Shown piece after piece: positions 27,230-35,108 of a stretch of DNA of 43,043 bases (positions within the stretch are counted from its first letter, which is position 1; the number at the start of each line of letters is the position of its first letter). Below the pieces are notes generated by a model, which had not been told where the DNA came from, made no database searches, and saw only the letters and a program-made list of their open reading frames with translations. Source of the stretch: Polaromonas sp. (GTDB lineage Bacteria; Pseudomonadota; Gammaproteobacteria; Burkholderiales; Burkholderiaceae); contig PNMH01000028.1 of assembly GCA_013823505.1 (NCBI GenBank), forward strand, positions 1 through 43,043, in the 5' to 3' direction. The position numbers and the translations under genes are program-made.

Positions 27230-28197
27230 CCATGAGCCAGGTTTCACTGCCCAAGGTGTTGTGCGTCGATGACGAGCCTGGTCTGCTGCGCTCCCTGAGG
27301 TGGTTGCTGCGCGGTCAGTACGAGGTGGCCGTGGCCAGCAGCGGCTTTGATGGACTGGCCTTGCTCGGCGCCGAGAACTTCGATGTGGTCATCAGCGATC
27401 AACGCATGCCTGGCATGACAGGTACCGAGTTCCTGGAGCGCGCCAAACAGGTGTCGCCACGCAGCATCCGGCTGCTGCTCACAGGCTACTCGGACTTCAA
27501 TGCCGTGCTGAGTTCGGTCAACGACAGCGAGGTTTTCCGCTTCATCTCCAAGCCTTGGGACAACCAGAAGCTGCTGGACACCGTGGGCGATGCGGCCAAG
27601 GTGGCCCGCATGACGCAAACATCGTGGGTCGATTTCCAGGACACGGTGACGTCGCAGGGGTCCGACGTTTTTGACGAGAGCGTGCTGGTGTTCGACAGCG
27701 ACCCCGGCGCGAGCGCGCAGTGGCAGGCCGCGATCAAGAACGCTGGCAAGCTGCTGTGCACGAACGACATCGGCGAAGCGGTCAGTCACCTGACGCGCCA
27801 GAAGGTCGCCGTGTTGATCACCGACATCGAGGGTGCGCAGTCGCAGCAGATGGACCTGATCCGTGCCGTTCGCCGCAACCAACCCCAGGTGGTTGTGCTG
27901 GTCTACAGCCGTGAACGCGACAGTGCGACGATCGGCCGGCTGATCAACGAGGGGCAGATTTACCGTTTCATTGCCAAGCCCGCGGGACCGGAGTTCCTGA
28001 ATCGCACCTTGAGGTCCGCCCTGGCCCGCCACCGGCAGCTGGTGGCGGTGCCCGAGCGCATCAAGCGCCACCAGGCGCAGGTGTCGGAAGACATCGATTT
28101 CGAACTGGACTTCGCATCGGCGTCGAGCCAGTTCCCGACCGCCAGCCGAAAGCCGGTCACCGGTGCACGGGGGTGGTTGCAACGCCTGTTTGGTTGA
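27226..28197 (+). CDS. Double-receiver response regulator
   Basis: A 323-aa protein with two receiver domains in tandem. REC1 (residues 9-125) is complete: DD at 15-16, phosphoacceptor Asp58 in VVISDQRMPG, Thr86 in LLLTGYSD and Lys109 in FISKPWD. REC2 (about 152-268) is degenerate: FDSDP, Asp200 in VLITDIEG without the usual xMPG, VYSRE, and Lys251 in FIAKP. There is no DNA-binding, HD-GYP or GGDEF output domain; the C-terminus (about 275-323) is low complexity. Translationally coupled to the kinase. It probably signals by protein contact. Confidence 0.92.
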   Translation: MTMSQVSLPKVLCVDDEPGLLRSLRWLLRGQYEVAVASSGFDGLALLGAENFDVVISDQRMPGMTGTEFLERAKQVSPRSIRLLLTGYSDFNAVLSSVNDSEVFRFISKPWDNQKLLDTVGDAAKVARMTQTSWVDFQDTVTSQGSDVFDESVLVFDSDPGASAQWQAAIKNAGKLLCTNDIGEAVSHLTRQKVAVLITDIEGAQSQQMDLIRAVRRNQPQVVVLVYSRERDSATIGRLINEGQIYRFIAKPAGPEFLNRTLRSALARHRQLVAVPERIKRHQAQVSEDIDFELDFASASSQFPTASRKPVTGARGWLQRLFG

Positions 28198-28224
28198 GTC
28201 CTCAGCGTCCCTGGTTCAAGGGCC

Positions 28225-29607
28225 TCAGCGGCTCGCGCGCACCCGCAGGGAACTGCTCAACCCCGCCAGCAAGGCGCACCCGGCCGCCAGGTGCAAGGCG
28301 ATCATCTCGCCCTGTCCGTCGTGCTGGTTCCACACCGCGTAGATCGCCGCCAGCATCACCGCGCCCAGCGTCTGCCCCGTGAGCCGGGCGGTGCCCAGCA
28401 TGCCGCTGGCCGCGCCACTGCGGTGCAGCGGTGCGCTGGTCACGATGGTGTGGTTGTTGGGCGACTGGAACAGGGCAAAACCGGCGCCACACAAGGCCAG
28501 GCGCCAGGCCATGTCCAGGCTGGTGGGGTCGGTGGGCAGCCAGCCCAGCGCGAGCAGACCGGTGGCAAACACGCCCATGCCGATGCCACCCAGCCAGCCC
28601 GCCGGGTAACGGCCGATCAACCGCCCCGCGATGGGCGCCACCGCCACCGTGGCCAGCGGCCACGCCGTGAGCAACAACCCGGCCGCCATGTGGCTGCGGC
28701 CTTGCACCTCCAGCAGGAGGAATGGCAAGGAAATGAAGGCCAGCATCTGCGCCGAAAACGCACCCAGCGACGAGGCCATGGACAGGGCAAACACGGGGAT
28801 GCGCAACAGGTCCAGCGGGAAGAGCGGCGCGGCAAGAAACCACTGCCGGCGCAGGTACACCCCACCCACCGCCACACCAGCGGCCAGCAGGGTCCAGCCC
28901 AGCGGTGAAGCGCCGTGCGCCGCATCGCCGCGCACACCCAGTTGCTCGGCGCCGATGAACACCAAGGTGAACATCAGGATGTTGAGCAGCACGTCGATCA
29001 GCGAAAACTGCGGCGTGGCGCCCGTGCGTTGTGGGTTGGCAGGCAGGGCGCGGCGGCCCATCCACAGGGTGAGCAGGCCCAGTGGCAGGTTCAGTGCGAA
29101 CAGCCAGGGCCAGGAACCCACGGACAGGATGGCCGCCGCCACGGCCGGTCCGGCCATGGCCGAGGTGGCCACCACCATCGAGTTGATGGCCATGCCGCGT
29201 CCCAGTCGATCGCTGGGGTAGATCAGGCGCACCAGGGCGGTGTTCACGCTCATGATGCCGGCCGCACCCAGGCCTTGCAGCGCGCGCGCAGCCGTGAGCA
29301 TGAGCAGCGAGTCGGCCAGCATGGCGAGCACCGACGACAGCACGAACAGCGCCATGCCGACCATGTAAACGCGCCGGTAGCCCAAGCGGTCTCCCAGCGC
29401 TGCCAACGGCAGCAGCATGACCAGCGAAGCGATCTGATACGCGTTGACCACCCAGATGGCCTGCGAAGCGGGAGCGTTGAGTTCGCGCGCGATGCCCGGC
29501 AGCGCCAGGTTGACGATGCTGCCGTCCATCACCGCCATGGCGATGCCCAGCACGATCACCAGCACGGCCCGGCCGCGCTGGGGTTGCGGCAGGCCGTCGC
29601 GCGGCAT
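28225..29607 (-). CDS. MFS transporter, DHA2-type drug efflux
   Basis: A 460-aa major facilitator of the EmrB/QacA type, with about 13-14 hydrophobic segments. Motifs: AMAVMDGSIVNLALPGIARE in TM1 (the D-x-x-I-V-N-x-A-L-P DHA2 signature) and LAALGDRLGYRRVYMVG (motif A) between TM2 and TM3, then RALQGLGAAGIMS. Proton-driven export of hydrophobic compounds is the family role; the substrate is unknown. Its ATG overlaps the stop of the preceding Bcr-like gene by one base, so the two form an operon. It converges with the response regulator across 27 bp. Confidence 0.94.
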   Translation of the reverse strand: MPRDGLPQPQRGRAVLVIVLGIAMAVMDGSIVNLALPGIARELNAPASQAIWVVNAYQIASLVMLLPLAALGDRLGYRRVYMVGMALFVLSSVLAMLADSLLMLTAARALQGLGAAGIMSVNTALVRLIYPSDRLGRGMAINSMVVATSAMAGPAVAAAILSVGSWPWLFALNLPLGLLTLWMGRRALPANPQRTGATPQFSLIDVLLNILMFTLVFIGAEQLGVRGDAAHGASPLGWTLLAAGVAVGGVYLRRQWFLAAPLFPLDLLRIPVFALSMASSLGAFSAQMLAFISLPFLLLEVQGRSHMAAGLLLTAWPLATVAVAPIAGRLIGRYPAGWLGGIGMGVFATGLLALGWLPTDPTSLDMAWRLALCGAGFALFQSPNNHTIVTSAPLHRSGAASGMLGTARLTGQTLGAVMLAAIYAVWNQHDGQGEMIALHLAAGCALLAGLSSSLRVRASR

Positions 29608-30824
29608 CAGCCCTGTGCCTCAGGCGCCAGGTGCGCTCGCCCGTCACCCCCCAGCGTGATCCAGGTCAGCGCCACGCCGATCAGCGCGCCCGAGGCCATG
29701 CCCACCACCATGGGCAGGGGTTTTCCGTTGGCGAACAGGCTCACGATGCCCATGGCCGCCGCGCCGCCCAGCATCTGCAGCGTGCCCAGCAGGGCCGAGG
29801 CGGTGCCGGCAATGGCGCCGTGTTTTTCCAGCGCGAGCACCGAGGTGGTAGGAATCACCAGGCCCATGAAGCCGCTGGCCACGAAGTACAAGGCAATGAG
29901 CACGGCGAGCTCGTCACCCCCGGCGAGGTAATAGGCCAGCAACAGCGACATGGTGAGGCCCGATGCGCTCGCGGCCACCTTCACCAGCCGCACCAGGCCG
30001 AAGCGCCGACCCAGCAGGCCGGTGAACTGCGAAGCGCCGATGAAGGCGACGGCGTTGAACGAAAACGCCAGGCTGTACTGCACCGGCGTGAGGCCATAGT
30101 GGTTGATCAGCACAAACGGTGAGCCCGCCAGGTACACGAAGAAACCAGCCATCGCCGTGGCGCCGATGCCCACCAGGCCAAGGTAGTGCCAGTCGCGCAG
30201 CAGCACGCCGTAGGCTCGCAAGGCGCTGCCCAGGCTGCTTTCCACGCGGTCGGCCGCGCCGCGAGTCTCTTGCAATGCGCCATAGACCAGCGCCAGGCCG
30301 GCCACCGAGGCCAGGGCCACAGCCCAGAACACGCCACGCCAGCCGGTCAGCGCGATCACGCCGCTGCCCACCAGCGGCGCCAGGATGGGCGAGACGCTGA
30401 ACACCAGCATCAGCAGCGACATGAGGCGAGCGGCGTCGGCCCCGGTGTGGAGGTCGCGCACCACGGCGCGCGGAATCGCCATGCCGGCAGCCGCGCCCAG
30501 GCCTTGCAGGAAGCGCAGGAACACCAGGGTTTCAATGTCGGTGGCCAGTGCGCAGCCGATGCTGGCCAGCGTGAACAGGCCCAGACCGAAATACAGCGGC
30601 GGCTTGCGCCCGACCATGTCGGAGACCGGGCCGTAGAGCAATTGCCCCACGCCGAGCGCGAGGAAAAAAGCGGTCAGGCTGAACTGCACCGGGCCGACAT
30701 CGGCACCCAGGCTGCGGCCGATGTCGGGCAGCGCGGGCAGGTACATGTCGATGGCAAAGGGACCAATGGCGGAAAGCAGGCCCAGGATCAGGGCCATCTT
30801 GAGGTAGCGGGAGAAGAACATCAT
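29607..30824 (-). CDS. Bcr/CflA-type MFS efflux transporter
   Basis: A 405-aa, 12-helix major facilitator. The N-terminus LLSAIGPFAIDMYLPALPDI is diagnostic of the Bcr/CflA drug-resistance subfamily, followed by motif A-like GPVSDMVGRKPPLYFG and RFLQGLGAAAGMAIPRAVVRD. Family members export bicyclomycin, chloramphenicol, sulfonamides or metabolites such as cysteine; the substrate here is not known. The first ATG at 30824 is followed by a second in frame. Promoter-proximal member of a two-gene efflux operon divergent from the antiporter. Confidence 0.94.
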   Translation of the reverse strand: MMFFSRYLKMALILGLLSAIGPFAIDMYLPALPDIGRSLGADVGPVQFSLTAFFLALGVGQLLYGPVSDMVGRKPPLYFGLGLFTLASIGCALATDIETLVFLRFLQGLGAAAGMAIPRAVVRDLHTGADAARLMSLLMLVFSVSPILAPLVGSGVIALTGWRGVFWAVALASVAGLALVYGALQETRGAADRVESSLGSALRAYGVLLRDWHYLGLVGIGATAMAGFFVYLAGSPFVLINHYGLTPVQYSLAFSFNAVAFIGASQFTGLLGRRFGLVRLVKVAASASGLTMSLLLAYYLAGGDELAVLIALYFVASGFMGLVIPTTSVLALEKHGAIAGTASALLGTLQMLGGAAAMGIVSLFANGKPLPMVVGMASGALIGVALTWITLGGDGRAHLAPEAQG

Positions 30825-30835
30825 CGGTATTGTCC

Positions 30836-30865
30836 CCGCGCTGCGATGGCATTGCCTCAGCGCGG
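30836..30865. promoter_or_regulatory. Inverted repeat in the efflux/antiporter divergent region
   Basis: CCGCGCTG (30836-30843) and CAGCGCGG (30858-30865) are exact reverse complements 14 bases apart. They begin 12 bp upstream of the Bcr-type ATG. Candidate operator for the efflux operon, although no regulator gene is adjacent. Confidence 0.4.
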
Positions 30866-30943
30866 TTGGGTCGCTCTGGTGTAGGCGCCGCTTCCGTGCG
30901 TCACAATTTCGCCTTTCGTTGATCCAACCACCCGGAGTTCCCC

Positions 30944-32731
30944 ATGGCCGTTGAAGGCAGCGCAGGCGATCTGCTCAAAGTCGTCACCCTGCTGGGCGCA
31001 GCGGTGGTGGCCGTGCCCTTGTTCAAGCGCCTGGGCCTGGGCTCGGTGCTGGGCTACCTGGCGGCGGGCCTGGCGATCGGCCCGTTTGGCCTGGCGCTCA
31101 TCAGCGACCCGGCGACCATCCTGCACACGGCCGAACTCGGTGTCGTGATGTACCTGTTTGTCATCGGGCTGGAAATGCAGCCCTCCCACTTGTGGAGCCT
31201 GCGCCGCGCCATCTTCGGCCTGGGCAGCCTGCAGGTGGTGGTGTGCGGCCTGCTGCTCACCGGCGTGGGTCTGGCGTTCGGCTTCTCGCTGCCGGTCTCG
31301 TTCGTGAGCGCCATGGGCTTTGTGCTCACCTCCACCGCCGTGGTGATGCAGCTGCTGGGCGAGCGCGGCGACATGGCGCAGCCGCGTGGGCAGAAGATCG
31401 TGGCGATCCTGCTGTTTGAAGACCTGCTTATCGTGCCGCTGCTGGCCGTGGTGACCTTCATGGCGCCGCCCGACCTGGCGGGCACAGCGGCCGCCACCTC
31501 GTCGCGCTGGGCCACCATCGGCCTGGCGCTGGGCTCGCTGGTGGCGCTCGTGGCTGCCGGCGTATGGCTGCTCAACCCCCTCTTCCGCGTGCTGGCCAAC
31601 GCCAAGGCGCGCGAGGTCATGACCGCCGCCGCCCTGCTGGTGGTGCTGGGCGCGGCACTGCTGATGCAGGTGGGCGGCCTGTCCATGGCCATGGGCGCTT
31701 TCCTGGCCGGTGTGCTGCTGTCTGAGTCCACCTTCCGACACCAGCTCGAAGCCGACATCGAGCCCTTCCGTGGCCTGCTGCTGGGCTTGTTCTTTCTGAG
31801 CGTGGGCATGTCGCTGGATCTCTCAGCGGTGGCGAGCAACTGGCCGCTCATCGTGGCTGGCGTGGTCGCGATGATGGTGGTCAAGGCACTGTGTATCTAC
31901 AGTGTGGCGCGCTTCGCGAAGAGTTCACACGCCGACGCGCTGGACCGCGCCGTGCTCATGGCCCAAGGGGGCGAATTCGCCTTCGTGCTGTTCGCCGCGG
32001 CCCTCGGCGCGAAGGTGATCGACCCGGTCGTCAACGCCAACATGACCGCCATCGTCGTGCTCTCCATGGCGCTCACCCCGCTGGTGGTGCTGGTGCACCG
32101 GCGCCTGGCGACGAAGCCGGGCGTTTCCATGGAGGGCATCGAAGCTGTCAATGGCCAGGCTGCCAGCGTGCTGGTGATCGGTTTTGGCCGCTTTGGCCAG
32201 ATCGCCAGCCAGGGCGTGATCGCGCGTGGTGCGAGCATCACCATCATCGACAACAACGTGCAGATGATCCGCGACGCCGAGGCCTACGGCTTCAAGGTGT
32301 ATTACGGCGACGGCTGCCGCGCCGATGTGTTGCACGCCGCCGGCGCACACAACGCAAGCGCCATCCTGGTGTGCCTGGACAACAAGGGCGCCGCCACCCG
32401 CATTGCCGAACTGGCCAGAACCGAGTTCCCGCAGGCCGAACTGCTGGTGCGCGCCTTCGACCGCGAACACGTGCTCGAGTTGCGCAAGGCCGATGTGGGC
32501 TACCTCGTGCGCGAAACCTTTGAATCGGCCATGGCCATGGGCCGCCAGGCTGTGCTCACCCTGGGCGCGGCCGAAGAAGAAGCCGACGAGGTGATGGAGC
32601 ACCTGCGCCGGCGCGATGCCGAGCGCATGGACATGGAGGCCGCTGGTGGCTTGTTTGCGGGGCGGGCGCTGGTGTTGGGCAACCAGGTGAAGAAAGCGGC
32701 GGCGCACCAGACCGCGCACGACCCGGCCTGA
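30944..32731 (+). CDS. CPA2 monovalent cation:proton antiporter, KefB/KefC-like, with TrkA-N domain
   Basis: A 595-aa transporter. Residues 1-385 form the CPA2 membrane domain of about 12 helices: GLGSVLGYLAAGLAIGPFGL, LFVIGLEMQPSHLW, TSTAVVMQLLGERGD, LLFEDLLIVPLLAVV with the ion-pathway ED. Residues about 402-520 are a nucleotide-binding RCK domain: VLVIGFGRFGQIASQGVIAR, VYYGDGCRADVLHAAGA. Kef proteins export potassium and acidify the cytosol under electrophile stress, gated by glutathione adducts. No KefF/KefG quinone reductase partner is adjacent, so glutathione gating is not shown. Ribosome site GGAG precedes ATG 30944. Confidence 0.93.
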   Translation: MAVEGSAGDLLKVVTLLGAAVVAVPLFKRLGLGSVLGYLAAGLAIGPFGLALISDPATILHTAELGVVMYLFVIGLEMQPSHLWSLRRAIFGLGSLQVVVCGLLLTGVGLAFGFSLPVSFVSAMGFVLTSTAVVMQLLGERGDMAQPRGQKIVAILLFEDLLIVPLLAVVTFMAPPDLAGTAAATSSRWATIGLALGSLVALVAAGVWLLNPLFRVLANAKAREVMTAAALLVVLGAALLMQVGGLSMAMGAFLAGVLLSESTFRHQLEADIEPFRGLLLGLFFLSVGMSLDLSAVASNWPLIVAGVVAMMVVKALCIYSVARFAKSSHADALDRAVLMAQGGEFAFVLFAAALGAKVIDPVVNANMTAIVVLSMALTPLVVLVHRRLATKPGVSMEGIEAVNGQAASVLVIGFGRFGQIASQGVIARGASITIIDNNVQMIRDAEAYGFKVYYGDGCRADVLHAAGAHNASAILVCLDNKGAATRIAELARTEFPQAELLVRAFDREHVLELRKADVGYLVRETFESAMAMGRQAVLTLGAAEEEADEVMEHLRRRDAERMDMEAAGGLFAGRALVLGNQVKKAAAHQTAHDPA

Positions 32732-32750
32732 GTGCCCTCGCGCCCGGGCC

Positions 32751-33656
32751 TCAGACCGCGCGCAGCGCCGCGCGCAATCCCACGCCGATTTCGGGCCGTT
32801 CGTGGAACGGGTCGGCCGGGTTGGTCTGGTTCACGATGCCTTCCATGCGCGCGCGCACATTGCCCAGCGCGCGCGGGTGGCTGAAGATGTAGAACTGGTC
32901 GGCGGTGATGGCGTCGAACACCAGTTGTGCCACTTGGGCGGCGGTGACCTTGCCCGAGCTCACGGCCTTGTCGCTCATGGCCTGGCCGATCAGCTGGCTC
33001 TGCGTGGCCTTCTCGTCGGCCAGTTCAGCGGGGCGGTTGCGGTGGCTCTGGCTGATGCCGGTGGGCACGAAGTACGGGCAGAGCACGCTCGCGCTCACCT
33101 GATCACTCACCAGCTTCAGGTCTTGGTAGAGCGTTTCGGTGAGGCTCACCACCGCGTGTTTGCTGACGTTGTAGATGCCCATGTTGGGCGGCGTCAGCAG
33201 GCCGGCCATGCTGGCGGTGTTGACGATGTGGCCGCGCCAGGTCGGGTCCTTTTTTGCAGCGGCCAACATCATGGGCGTGAACAGACGCACGCCGTGCACC
33301 ACGCCCCAGAGGTTCACGCCGAGCACCCATTCCCAGTCTTTGACCGAGTTTTCCCAGATCAGGCCGCCGGAGCCCACGCCCGCGTTGTTGAACACGAAAT
33401 GCGGTGCGCCGAAGGTCTTTGCCACATCGGCGGCCAGTGCTTCCATTTGCTCGGTGCTCGACACGTCGACCTTGCGCGAGAGCACCTTGACGCCGGTGGC
33501 CTCGATTTCGGCGGTGGCTGCGTCCAGCGCGTCCTGCTGCACGTCCACCAGCACAAGGTTCATGCCGAGCTTCGCACCGATGCGCGCGCACTCCAGGCCG
33601 AAGCCCGAGCCCGCGCCCGTGAGCACCGCGGTTTTGCCTTTGAAGTCTTGAATCAT
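32751..33656 (-). CDS. Short-chain dehydrogenase/reductase
   Basis: A 301-aa classical SDR. Cofactor motif TGAGSGFG (near residues 13-20), NNAG in VFNNAGVGSGG, active-site Ser in VNTASMAG and the YxxxK in YNVSKHA. The C-terminal part is longer than average and ends in a region with HERPEIGVGLRAALRAV. Substrate unknown; related enzymes oxidise secondary alcohols or hydroxyacyl groups. ATG 33656 is preceded by AGGAGAC; the longer frame to 33818 is the shadow of the ElaA-like gene. Last gene of the minus-strand acyl-CoA run, converging on the antiporter across 19 bp. Confidence 0.93.
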   Translation of the reverse strand: MIQDFKGKTAVLTGAGSGFGLECARIGAKLGMNLVLVDVQQDALDAATAEIEATGVKVLSRKVDVSSTEQMEALAADVAKTFGAPHFVFNNAGVGSGGLIWENSVKDWEWVLGVNLWGVVHGVRLFTPMMLAAAKKDPTWRGHIVNTASMAGLLTPPNMGIYNVSKHAVVSLTETLYQDLKLVSDQVSASVLCPYFVPTGISQSHRNRPAELADEKATQSQLIGQAMSDKAVSSGKVTAAQVAQLVFDAITADQFYIFSHPRALGNVRARMEGIVNQTNPADPFHERPEIGVGLRAALRAV

Positions 33657-33682
33657 GGTTGTCTCCTGTGTGTATGAAAAGC

Positions 33683-34156
33683 TCAGGCGGCCCGCACCAT
33701 CTCGATGTGGTCGATGCCGTCTTCGAGGTAAATCGGCCCCGCGGGCTGGAACCCGTGCTGCCCGTAGAAGGCCTGCAGGTGGGCCTGAGCGCCGATGCGG
33801 ATGGGCTGCACGCCCCACAGGCCGTGCAGCATGTGCACCGCCTGGCGAACCAGCACGTGGCCAATGCCGCTGCCGCGCGTGACCGGGTTGGTCACCACAC
33901 GGCCGATGCTAGCTTCGGCGTATTTCAGCCCGGCGGGCACCAGCCGTGCGTAGGCCATCAACTCGGTCCCTTCGGGCTGGTCGATCTCCGCAATCACATG
34001 CAGGCATTGCGCGTCTGCGCCGTCCATGTCCTGAAACACGCAGTTCTGCTCCACCACGAACACCTGGCTGCGCAAGGCCAGCAAGCGGTAGAGCGTGCGG
34101 GCGGAGAGTGCGTCAAACGGCAGGCAACGCCAGTGTGTGGGGCCTTCGGGTCTCAA
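33683..34156 (-). CDS. ElaA-like GNAT acetyltransferase
   Basis: A 157-aa protein (E. coli ElaA is about 153) with the family pattern: YRLLALRSQVFVVEQNCVFQ, DMDGAD, then ARLVP, ASIGRVVTNPVTRGSGIGHV, GAQAHLQAFYGQHGFQPAG and the C-terminal EDGIDHIEM. Acceptor unknown. No ATG fits; a TTG at 34156 shares TTGA with the GST stop (34153-34155) and gives a family-length protein, so coupled re-initiation is inferred. A far upstream ATG would run through the GST gene out of frame. Confidence 0.82.
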   Translation of the reverse strand: MRPEGPTHWRCLPFDALSARTLYRLLALRSQVFVVEQNCVFQDMDGADAQCLHVIAEIDQPEGTELMAYARLVPAGLKYAEASIGRVVTNPVTRGSGIGHVLVRQAVHMLHGLWGVQPIRIGAQAHLQAFYGQHGFQPAGPIYLEDGIDHIEMVRAA

Positions 34157-35088
34157 GCGCGCACTTCCCTCAGCACAAAACCGATGCGCGGAAAGTGCAC
34201 GTGCAGCAGGCCGGCGCGTTCGTCGGTGCGCTCCAGCGTGTAGCGGGTGCGGGTGGCCGCGCGCAGGATGCCCTCGGTCGGTTCCTGGCCAAAGGTTTCG
34301 GCGTTGATGGTGACCCGGCTGCCCAGCTCGATGCCGTGGTCGTCCTGGAAGGTGTCGTCGTTGAGCAGCGCGGGCTGCGCGGCCGCTGCGATGGCGATGG
34401 CCTCGGTGGAGGTGAGCTTGCTCAGGTGCCCATGGCCGATGGCGGCCATGCGGTCCATCCATTCGATCAAGTGCGGCGTGGCGTCCAGGATGCCGGCCAT
34501 GGCGGGGTTGACCACGCGGCTGAACCACAGCGGATGGTAGGCCGCGAAGTCGGCCACGCAAGGCGCGTCACCCAGCAGGAAAGGATGCATTTCCACCATG
34601 GTCGAGAGGCGGCGCAGGTAGCTCTTGTAAGCGGCGGTGGCGTCGCCCGGGCGCAGGCTGGTCATGCCGGTGCGCATGGCGCCGCGGTCGGCCGCGAAGG
34701 CCTGGGCCGCTTCGGGCGGCTGGCCCGCAAACAACGCGGCCGCGCCCTTGGGGCTCAGGTTGTATCCCATGGCGGCCCAGAACAAGGTGCTGTCAGCCCA
34801 CTGCGCGAGCACACGCGCCGCGCCCTTGAGGTGCTCCGGGTAGAGCGTGGGTTCGGGCTGGCGGTGTTCGAGCACATCGCAGATGAGCGCGGTGTCGCAA
34901 TAGATGTCGGCGCCGATCTGTAGAAACGGCGTGCGGCGGTAGCCGCCGGTGAGCGCGATCACATCGGGCTTGGGCATGATGCGCGGGATGTTGACGCTCT
35001 GCCAGCTCAGCTTCTTGTGACCCAGGATCAGGCGCACCTTTTCCGAGAACGGGGACGTGGGGTAGTGGTGCAGGATGAGGTCGGGCAT
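34153..35088 (-). CDS. Glutathione S-transferase family protein with C-terminal extension
   Basis: A 311-aa protein. The N-terminal thioredoxin-like domain (residues 1-80) starts LILHHYPTSPFSEKVRLILG with the Ser-containing GST active-site loop, then YRRTPFLQIGADIYCDTALI. A helical C-terminal GST domain (about 90-220) contains FLLGDAPCVADFAAYHPLWF. A further 85 or so residues (strand-like GSRVTINAETFGQEPTEG, TRTRYTLERTDE) extend beyond ordinary GSTs (200-230 aa). ATG 35088 follows GGAGAC. Located 20 bp after the AidB-like gene; a detoxifying role for reactive acyl or enoyl compounds is an inference. Confidence 0.9.
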   Translation of the reverse strand: MPDLILHHYPTSPFSEKVRLILGHKKLSWQSVNIPRIMPKPDVIALTGGYRRTPFLQIGADIYCDTALICDVLEHRQPEPTLYPEHLKGAARVLAQWADSTLFWAAMGYNLSPKGAAALFAGQPPEAAQAFAADRGAMRTGMTSLRPGDATAAYKSYLRRLSTMVEMHPFLLGDAPCVADFAAYHPLWFSRVVNPAMAGILDATPHLIEWMDRMAAIGHGHLSKLTSTEAIAIAAAAQPALLNDDTFQDDHGIELGSRVTINAETFGQEPTEGILRAATRTRYTLERTDERAGLLHVHFPRIGFVLREVRA

Positions 35089-35108
35089 GGTGTCTCCAGT
35101 GTCGTTGT

